5,719 bases of DNA from a bacterium. Its GTDB lineage: Bacteria > UBP14 > UBA6098 > B30-G16. Below the pieces are notes generated by a model. The model was not told the DNA's origin. It was given only the letters and a program-made list of their open reading frames with translations, and did not search any database. Shown here piece after piece: positions 1-3,519 of the stretch. The translations under genes and the position numbers were made by a program. Location of the stretch: NCBI GenBank assembly GCA_030620455.1, contig JAUXEQ010000103.1:1-5719 (forward strand), read 5' to 3'. The stretch's first letter is position 1; every line of letters begins with the position of its first letter.

Positions 1-14
1 CTCAATCGTTTCAC
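1..14 (-). CDS. Possible 5' end of a leftward gene (truncated by window edge)
   Basis: Only the first four codons and two bases would be inside the window. Reading the minus strand from 14, a GTG start is followed by codons for Lys-Arg-Leu, a common way for an exported protein to begin. The case rests on the AGGAGGG motif at 24-18 on the same strand, three bases before the GTG. That is tight spacing, but the motif is the strongest Shine-Dalgarno match in the window. A minus-strand TATAAT lies at 69-64. The product cannot be identified. The gene would be divergent from the barrel-like gene at 499. The signal could also be chance, since no coding length is available to test it. Confidence 0.35.
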
Positions 15-17
15 AAA

Positions 18-24
18 CCCTCCT
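18..24 (-). promoter_or_regulatory. Shine-Dalgarno-like site for the putative leftward gene
   Basis: The minus strand reads AGGAGGG here, complementary to the 16S rRNA 3' end, three bases before a GTG codon at 14-12. It supports a leftward gene that continues outside the window. Confidence 0.4.
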
Positions 25-58
25 AAACGAAAATCGATATTTTCAATGTCCACCAGCA

Positions 59-76
59 AATATATTATAATATATT
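59..76. promoter_or_regulatory. 18-bp perfect AT palindrome containing TATAAT on both strands
   Basis: AATATATTATAATATATT equals its own reverse complement. It presents TATAAT at 66-71 on the plus strand and at 69-64 on the minus strand. The minus-strand box sits about 50 bp from the putative GTG at 14, a normal distance for a -10 element of that gene. No good -35 hexamer is seen on either strand. It could be a promoter core, a regulator site, or a by-product of high AT content. Confidence 0.3.
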
Positions 77-160
77 AAAAGTTCTCAGTTTATACTTTAT
101 TATTGAACTTTCTGACTAAGCTTCTTAACCTTGCAATGTAACCGCTTATATTTTTTAATT

Positions 161-298
161 ATGTCCTCGAGGAAGATAATATTCAAGGAGAATTTTAAAT
201 TTACTGTCCAGATAATCGAGACATCATGTGAGATAGTGAACGATATTATCAGGGATTTCATGTTAGGGATAGAGATCGATTTCTATCCTATCTTGTAG
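161..298 (+). CDS. Possible small ORF, 45 aa, or remnant of a frameshifted gene
   Basis: ATG at 161 opens a 45-codon frame ending in TAG at 296-298. The predicted peptide begins MSSRKIIFKENF and has a mix of charged and hydrophobic residues with no signal peptide or transmembrane segment. There is no Shine-Dalgarno site, only an AT-rich leader; two larger genes in this window also lack one. A different frame is open from 232 to a TGA at 403-405. It includes an ATG at 307 (MKFRTSFTLRW...), so a single frameshift near 232-298 would join the two into one product of about 80 residues. I do not recognise the peptide. Chance open frames of this length are common in AT-rich DNA, so this is a candidate only. 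Confidence 0.18.
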   Translation: MSSRKIIFKENFKFTVQIIETSCEIVNDIIRDFMLGIEIDFYPIL

Positions 299-463
299 AT
301 ACTGAAATGAAATTCAGAACTTCCTTTACATTGCGCTGGATCGATAATATCTTCCCAAAAGCGAATTTGTTAATTTATCTTCTAATCGAGCAAGCATGCT
401 TATGATTCACAGTTTGATACGAAATATAGACTACAATTTGATTATTGATTCTCTAATTACAAG

Positions 464-477
464 TTATAATATTATAA
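464..477 (+). promoter_or_regulatory. Candidate -10 region of the 499 gene inside a 14-bp palindrome
   Basis: TTATAATATTATAA is a perfect palindrome. It contains TATAAT at 465-470, about 29 bp before the GTG start at 499, which would leave a leader of roughly 20 nt including the ribosome binding site. TTGATT hexamers upstream (438-443 and 445-450) are at 21 and 14 bp spacing, so the -35 is uncertain. Confidence 0.35.
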
Positions 478-486
478 GGCTTTCCT

Positions 487-493
487 AAGGGGG
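487..493 (+). promoter_or_regulatory. Ribosome binding site deciding the GTG start at 499
   Basis: AAGGGGG sits five bases before GTG 499-501. The encoded peptide from that GTG begins with a clean signal peptide, so the purine-rich site and the protein both support this non-ATG start. Confidence 0.65.
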
Positions 494-498
494 AATCT

Positions 499-1167
499 GT
501 GAGGAAGATTTTACCGATATTGTTCGTATTACTTGCATTATCGATTATTCTCGCCGAAGAGCAGGCATTAATCAAACCCGACGCAAAACAGGGCGGGTTC
601 GGTGCTTCTGTATTTAAATTCACATCTATAGCCGATGAGTTCTCGTTTGTTTTAGGGGCTCGTGGAGGATGGGTTATAGAACAAATCGCTATTACCGGCA
701 TTGGAGCTTATGTTATGCTAAACCCAATTAATGCGAAAACAAACGGGCAGTATTTATTTTCAAACGGAGGTTGTTACAGGTCTATGAATCTTTTCGATTC
801 CGAACCAATTGATACAAGCTCGACAGATAGACAAGATGACAAATTAGGATTTGCATATGTTGGATTTGAATTGGGATTGACATATCCTTCAAATGATATG
901 ATTCATTTTGTTACCAACGTTCATATTGGTTCTGCAATTAGTTTGTTCTATAATTTCGAGGACTTCGAGATTGAGGATGAGGATTGGGATAATTTCTTTC
1001 TCTTAGAAATCGAGGTTGGTTTGGAAGCTAATATTACTAATAATTTTAGAATAGCTCTTACCGGTGGATATAGATTTGTCAGCAATGTTGGGCTCGAGTA
1101 TTATAGTAACTCTGATTTTTCCGGTTATTCTCTTAACCTTGCATGTAAATTCGGTAAAAACATGTGA
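499..1167 (+). CDS. Exported outer-membrane beta-barrel-like protein, 222 aa
   Basis: The protein starts with a signal peptide: Arg-Lys at 2-3, a hydrophobic core at about 4-18, and likely cleavage after Ala19. The mature part begins with a short polar linker and a glycine-rich 'GGFGASVFKFTSI' segment. It continues as alternating hydrophobic/polar segments with regular Gly and aromatic residues (for example LGARGGWVIEQ, LGFAYVGFELGL, ALTGGYRFV, GYSLNLACKFG). That pattern suits a small beta-barrel of about eight strands. An acidic stretch at residues 154-164 probably forms an extracellular loop. The protein does not end in the usual aromatic residue but in KFGKNM. Similar short barrel-like hypothetical proteins occur in FCB-group and candidate-phylum bacteria; I cannot name a specific family or ligand. 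The start is GTG, supported by AAGGGGG upstream. The DUF2271-like gene begins 62 nt downstream. Confidence 0.75.
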   Translation: MRKILPILFVLLALSIILAEEQALIKPDAKQGGFGASVFKFTSIADEFSFVLGARGGWVIEQIAITGIGAYVMLNPINAKTNGQYLFSNGGCYRSMNLFDSEPIDTSSTDRQDDKLGFAYVGFELGLTYPSNDMIHFVTNVHIGSAISLFYNFEDFEIEDEDWDNFFLLEIEVGLEANITNNFRIALTGGYRFVSNVGLEYYSNSDFSGYSLNLACKFGKNM

Positions 1168-1198
1168 TTGTCTGGTAATTTGTTTTAAGTAATATAAT
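1168..1198 (+). promoter_or_regulatory. Candidate promoter of the 1230 gene
   Basis: A perfect TATAAT lies at 1193-1198, with TTGTCT at 1168-1173 and a rather long 19-bp spacer. Transcription would start near 1205, leaving about 25 nt before ATG 1230. If real, the gene can be expressed separately from the barrel gene just upstream. Confidence 0.4.
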
Positions 1199-1229
1199 CC
1201 ACATATACAAACGTAAAAAAAGTATTCTA

Positions 1230-1964
1230 ATGAAATATGTCATAGAGAAATTGATTCGCGATAGCTTATTTATGAAAGCGCTTTCAATATCATTATTAAT
1301 ATCGACGTTTATTGTGTCCTATAAGCAAATCGATGCACAGGCATTCGAGGTCAAATGCGACCCGGGAAAATCATACTATAGAAATTCGCGGTTCCTATTT
1401 ATATCGGCAAAGAAAACCCCCGAGTTCGCAATATGGCTCGAGGATACTTTTCATAATTATGTATCTACAATTTTTGTAACTTATGGTGCAGCGAAAAAAT
1501 TCGACAGAGAAATTCATCCTCTTCCTGTTTGGGTTCATGCTCTTAAGAACGCTCTACCCGATAATATCAAACCTTCAAATACTCCTTTTCTAAGCGATTC
1601 AATAATTGGTGAAGCTCCCACGCATTTTAGATATTGGTTCGAAATCCAGTTTAGAACAGATACAATACTCCAGCACCGAAGATACCTTATTCGAATCGAA
1701 GTAAATCAGTATGCCGATTTCAACGAGATGTATTCCGCAGACCTTCCATCCGATGATCCGTTTTACAGTCATAAATGGGGGCAACCATCTGTTATATGGG
1801 AGAGTTTAATGATTATTCCGGGTGATTTCCCGCAGGTCTATAAGGCATACATATTAGGTCATGGCGACCCACAATGCAAAACCGGACAGGTTTTCCGAGA
1901 TACCACCGGATTGACTACTGCAGTGCAAATTTTTTCTCAAATAACAATCGATAGGATTGAATAA
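1230..1964 (+). CDS. Exported DUF2271-like periplasmic protein, 244 aa
   Basis: A signal peptide is visible: hydrophobic core at about residues 17-30 and an Ala-Gln-Ala cleavage motif at 36-38. ATG 1272 (residue 15, MKALSISLL) would give a more compact signal peptide and is a fair alternative start; neither start has a Shine-Dalgarno site. The mature part resembles the DUF2271 type of predicted periplasmic protein. It has 'FAIWLEDTFHNYVSTIFV' at 66-83, 'LPVWVHAL' at 98-105, 'IEVNQYADFNEMY' at 156-168, 'GQPSVIWES' at 184-192, 'LGHGDP' at 209-214 and a terminal 'GLTTAVQIFSQITI' segment. Cys43 and Cys216 are the only mature cysteines and could form a disulfide. The biochemical role of such proteins is not established. 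The family match is from memory of its motif order and is moderate. A hairpin terminator follows the stop directly. Confidence 0.7.
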   Translation: MKYVIEKLIRDSLFMKALSISLLISTFIVSYKQIDAQAFEVKCDPGKSYYRNSRFLFISAKKTPEFAIWLEDTFHNYVSTIFVTYGAAKKFDREIHPLPVWVHALKNALPDNIKPSNTPFLSDSIIGEAPTHFRYWFEIQFRTDTILQHRRYLIRIEVNQYADFNEMYSADLPSDDPFYSHKWGQPSVIWESLMIIPGDFPQVYKAYILGHGDPQCKTGQVFRDTTGLTTAVQIFSQITIDRIE

Positions 1965-1967
1965 ACT

Positions 1968-1996
1968 ATGCTTTCACTGGATTAAAGCGTTTTTTT
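1968..1996 (+). terminator. Rho-independent terminator after the DUF2271-like gene
   Basis: ATGCTTT at 1968-1974 pairs with AAAGCGT at 1984-1990 (seven pairs, one T-G wobble) around a nine-base loop. The descending arm runs into seven T at 1990-1996. The stem is short and AU-rich, but its position four bases after the TAA stop supports it. Confidence 0.55.
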
Positions 1997-2112
1997 AGAA
2001 TTTATCTTAATTTACTATTTGATAATATTAGTAAAAAAGCTAACAATCACTTTCGATGTCTTAAAATTCAAATGGAAAACTTTCGATAAAAGTGCCTATT
2101 GATTAAATTTTA

Positions 2113-2128
2113 ATTATTTATAAATAAT
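2113..2128. repeat. 16-bp perfect AT-only palindrome
   Basis: ATTATTTATAAATAAT is its own reverse complement. It lies mid-intergenic, about 120 bp past the terminator and far from any start codon. It may be a protein binding site or simply AT-rich chance sequence. Confidence 0.3.
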
Positions 2129-2368
2129 CATATCTATGTGTGGCAGATCATTGTTGTGTTCAGGCTTTTTAGTTCTTACCAAAGAATTCGTCGATAATTA
2201 CTAAAGATATGTATTTAGACCTTGTAACATAATGCTGTCGATCTAAAATCTTAAGGCTTGCAAGAGAAAAAAAGTATATTTAATTAGAATAAATATCATT
2301 TGTCAAAGTTTAACTGCTATTTAAATTTGATTGTAAATAAAATAATCCAAATAAAAAAAAGTGATTTC

Positions 2369-2384
2369 CCGAAGTAGAATTCGG
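2369..2384 (+). other. Small hairpin CCGAA/TTCGG
   Basis: CCGAA at 2369-2373 pairs with TTCGG at 2380-2384 around a six-base loop. The right arm overlaps the left arm of the larger hairpin beginning at 2381, so the two structures exclude each other. Confidence 0.3.
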
Positions 2385-2445
2385 TTGTGAAACGGCTTTT
2401 ACGGTTCATTTTTGATTGCTGTTTCGTGGAAAAACCGATTTTTTT
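2381..2445 (+). terminator. Imperfect long hairpin followed by T7 (terminator-like)
   Basis: TCGGTT (2381-2386) pairs with AACCGA (2433-2438), and inside it GAAACGGC (2389-2396) pairs with GCTGTTTC (2418-2425) with one G-U. Internal unpaired bases lie mostly on the right side, and the inner loop is 21 bases. Seven T follow at once (2439-2445). It is about 400 bp beyond the nearest upstream gene, which already has a terminator, so it may end an unrecognised small transcript. It could also be chance structure. Confidence 0.35.
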
Positions 2446-2497
2446 GGTAAAAAAGCCCCAAAATGCATATTTTTCACGTATTTCTTGCTTTTTTATC

Positions 2498-2526
2498 TTG
2501 ACAAACTACTGTGGCTACAATATTGT
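2498..2526 (+). promoter_or_regulatory. Sigma-70-type promoter, TTGACA-17-TATTGT
   Basis: A perfect -35 hexamer TTGACA (2498-2503) is followed by exactly 17 bp and TATTGT (2521-2526), which matches the -10 consensus at four of six bases. Transcription would begin near 2533 and run toward HU, giving a leader of roughly 285 nt, or would make a separate small RNA. This is the best -35 match noted in the window. Confidence 0.5.
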
Positions 2527-2543
2527 GCCTGTGAAAAAACAAT

Positions 2544-2565
2544 GAAGCCTTAAAAATCAAGCTTC
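2544..2565 (+). other. Bulged leader hairpin with alternative pairing partner
   Basis: GAAGCCTT (2544-2551) pairs with AAGCTTC (2559-2565) with a single bulged C, around a seven-base loop. The AAGCTT in its right arm could instead pair with a second AAGCTT at 2593-2598, enclosing the GGGGGG run at 2572-2577. It lies 10-30 nt after the start expected from the 2498-2526 promoter. Confidence 0.3.
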
Positions 2566-2719
2566 TGACATGGGGGGTAAAAAATAATAAGCAAGCTTAT
2601 CTTTCCATAAAGTGAAAATATTTTTGCTATAAATAATGTTAGAATGTAATTAAGATAGAAGATAATAAAAATTTTTAGATAATTGAATTTTGTTGTTAAA
2701 AGATAAAATATTGGGAAAG

Positions 2720-2749
2720 TTGAAATTAGGAAAGCGAGAATTTTACAAG
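2720..2749 (+). promoter_or_regulatory. Weak HU-proximal promoter candidate
   Basis: TTGAAA (2720-2725) and TACAAG (2744-2749) are 18 bp apart and would start transcription near 2756, about 65 nt before the HU ATG. Each box has four of six consensus bases. It is an alternative to the stronger promoter 220 bp further upstream. Confidence 0.22.
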
Positions 2750-2805
2750 ACTTAAAAAAATTAAAAGATTAGCAGCTGCTTTTAAACAGTGAAATTACTC
2801 TAACG

Positions 2806-2812
2806 AAAGGAG
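2806..2812 (+). promoter_or_regulatory. HU ribosome binding site, deciding ATG 2820
   Basis: AAAGGAG is seven bases before ATG 2820. An in-frame GTG at 2814 is only one base from this site and would overlap it functionally, so the ATG is preferred; it also gives the standard HU N-terminus MTKDELV. Confidence 0.8.
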
Positions 2813-2819
2813 AGTGAAT

Positions 2820-3104
2820 ATGACAAAAGATGAATTAGTAGCAAAGGTCGCAGGGGCAACAACTATGCCCAAGACGCAGGTCAACAAGATGTTGAAAGCT
2901 ACATTAGGCGAAATTTCCAAAGCTCTTGCAACTGGTGAAAAAATCAGTTTCGTAGGATTTGGGACGTTTGATGCTGTGGAGCGAAAAGCCAGAGTTGGTC
3001 GCAATCCCAAAACCGGCGAAGAACTGAAAATACCTGCAACTATTGTACCGAAATTTAAAGCTGGTAAGAACCTTAGAGAAATGGTTCGACGTAGAAAAAG
3101 ATAA
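2820..3104 (+). CDS. hup: HU-family DNA-binding (nucleoid) protein, 94 aa
   Basis: HU is a small dimeric histone-like protein that bends and compacts DNA and helps replication, recombination and transcription. The whole length fits the family: N-terminal helices with MTKDELVAKVAG at 1-12, 'GEKISFVGFGTF' at 39-50 at the base of the beta arms, and the arm signature 'GRNPKTGE' at 60-67, where Pro63 is the residue that intercalates into DNA. 'IPATIVPKFKAGKNLREMV' follows at 71-89. The usual length is about 90 residues; this one has a short basic tail RRRKR. The N-terminus and the FKAGK C-terminal region favour HU over IHF. It has its own ribosome binding site, a long leader with hairpins and a strong promoter 290 bp upstream, and a perfect terminator after it, so it appears monocistronic. 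Confidence 0.95.
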   Translation: MTKDELVAKVAGATTMPKTQVNKMLKATLGEISKALATGEKISFVGFGTFDAVERKARVGRNPKTGEELKIPATIVPKFKAGKNLREMVRRRKR

Positions 3105-3126
3105 GATTTGCAAATAACTGTGACTG

Positions 3127-3159
3127 CAGCGTGGGATTTATTCCCACGCTGTTTTTTTT
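3127..3159 (+). terminator. Strong rho-independent terminator after HU
   Basis: CAGCGTGGGA (3127-3136) pairs perfectly with TCCCACGCTG (3142-3151) around the loop TTTAT, and eight T follow (3152-3159). It begins 22 bp after the HU stop codon. Confidence 0.95.
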
Positions 3160-3266
3160 CATATAAGGGGATAAAAAAAATTGTCTCAACAATAACATTG
3201 GCACATCTATGTTGTAGCTTAACTTATTTATCGATAACAATTCCTTTTGGATATATAAAAAAATAG

Positions 3267-3272
3267 TATAAT
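3267..3272 (+). promoter_or_regulatory. -10 box of the tRNA-Arg promoter
   Basis: A perfect TATAAT stands 34 bp before the first base of the tRNA, predicting a start near 3279 and a 5' leader of about 28 nt to be removed by RNase P. No convincing -35 hexamer is found at 16-18 bp. The strong HU terminator upstream makes an independent promoter likely. Confidence 0.45.
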
Positions 3273-3292
3273 ATAAAATAATTAGCACGGGG

Positions 3293-3302
3293 GGTCGCAG
3301 GT
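3293..3302 (+). repeat. Direct repeat of a tRNA T-arm segment, upstream of the tRNA
   Basis: GGTCGCAGGT at 3293-3302 is identical to 3352-3361 inside the tRNA (variable loop and 5' side of the T stem). With one mismatch the match extends to 12 bases (3291-3302 versus 3350-3361). It falls in the predicted 5' leader of the tRNA. It may be the relic of a duplicated or tandem tRNA, or a recombination scar. Confidence 0.5.
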
Positions 3303-3306
3303 AACC

Positions 3307-3380
3307 GCGCCCTTAGCTCAGCTGGATAGAGCGCATGACTACGAATCATGAGGTCGCAGGTTCAAATCCTGTAGGGCGCT
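3307..3380 (+). tRNA. tRNA-Arg, anticodon ACG
   Basis: A full cloverleaf can be drawn. The acceptor GCGCCCT (3307-3313) pairs with AGGGCGC (3373-3379). The D stem is GCTC/GAGC (3316-3319, 3329-3332), and the anticodon stem is CATGA/TCATG (3334-3338, 3346-3350) with loop CTACGAA. The T stem is GCAGG/CCTGT (3356-3360, 3368-3372, one G-U) with loop TTCAAAT. The anticodon ACG at 3341-3343 reads CGN arginine codons, normally after A34 is deaminated to inosine by TadA. The base at the discriminator position is T (3380), unlike the A or G usual for bacterial tRNA-Arg, and CCA is not encoded, so it must be added by the nucleotidyltransferase. Confidence 0.95.
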
Positions 3381-3392
3381 GTTATCTCATCG

Positions 3393-3423
3393 AAAAGATT
3401 GCGGGGATCTGATGCAACTTTTT
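3393..3423 (+). terminator. Probable terminator after tRNA-Arg
   Basis: AAAAG (3393-3397), a bulged A, and TTGC (3399-3402) pair with GCAACTTTT (3414-3422) around an 11-base loop, and the T run 3419-3423 serves as both arm and tail. It is a modest structure but sits 12 bases after the tRNA. Confidence 0.4.
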
Positions 3424-3476
3424 AGTTTATCAGTTTGTTTAATATCATTCTATTTTTTTTTGTAATATAAAACCTC

Positions 3477-3506
3477 TTGCATTAATTCTCTTAACAACCA
3501 TATATT
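3477..3506 (+). promoter_or_regulatory. Candidate promoter just upstream of the 3520 gene
   Basis: TTGCAT (3477-3482), an 18-bp spacer and TATATT (3501-3506) would place the transcription start near 3513, only about seven bases before ATG 3520. The mRNA would then be almost leaderless, which agrees with the absence of a Shine-Dalgarno site there. Confidence 0.35.
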
Positions 3507-3519
3507 ATTACAAAGTAAA

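Larger units (their letters stand above)
15..498. other. Intergenic region with no convincing gene
   Basis: The stretch holds AT-only palindromes at 59-76 and 464-477, a 10-bp palindrome AAGCATGCTT at 392-401, and a 45-codon open frame at 161-298. After that frame ends, a second frame stays open from 232 to 405. No RNA gene could be recognised. It appears to be the divergent promoter region between a possible leftward gene and the gene at 499, perhaps with remnants of old coding sequence in the middle. Confidence 0.5.
1965..2819. other. Long structured intergenic region upstream of HU
   Basis: No open frame of credible length was found in 855 bp. In order it holds the terminator at 1968-1996, a 16-bp AT palindrome at 2113-2128, hairpins at 2369-2384 and 2381-2438, the latter followed by T7, a near-consensus promoter at 2498-2526, a bulged hairpin and G6 tract at 2544-2577, a 12-bp palindrome at 2666-2677, and the HU ribosome binding site. 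The second half looks like a long HU leader and/or a small RNA locus. The first half (1997-2360) is AT-rich with nothing recognisable apart from the palindrome. Confidence 0.5.

Noticed and set aside
453..701. Minus-strand open frame opposite the barrel-like gene start
   Set aside because: It runs antisense to the signal peptide and first strands of the 499 gene, has no ribosome binding site, and its composition is that of a shadow frame.
1599..1784. Minus-strand open frame of 61 codons
   Set aside because: It is fully contained antisense within the DUF2271-like gene and has no independent signals.
2136..2204. 22-codon frame starting ATG 2136 in the long intergenic region
   Set aside because: It has no ribosome binding site or promoter and is too short to separate from chance.
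3228..3237. TTATCGATAA palindrome upstream of the tRNA promoter
   Set aside because: It resembles an operator half-site pair, but ATCGAT-type words are frequent in this window and a single 10-bp copy gives no regulator assignment.
2795..3288. Minus-strand open frames across and after the HU gene
   Set aside because: They are antisense to a certain HU gene, and one runs through its strong terminator; neither resembles a protein family.
3307..3420. Integrase attachment site at the tRNA 3' end
   Set aside because: No copy of the tRNA 3' end is found downstream and no integrase or other mobile gene is present in the window.
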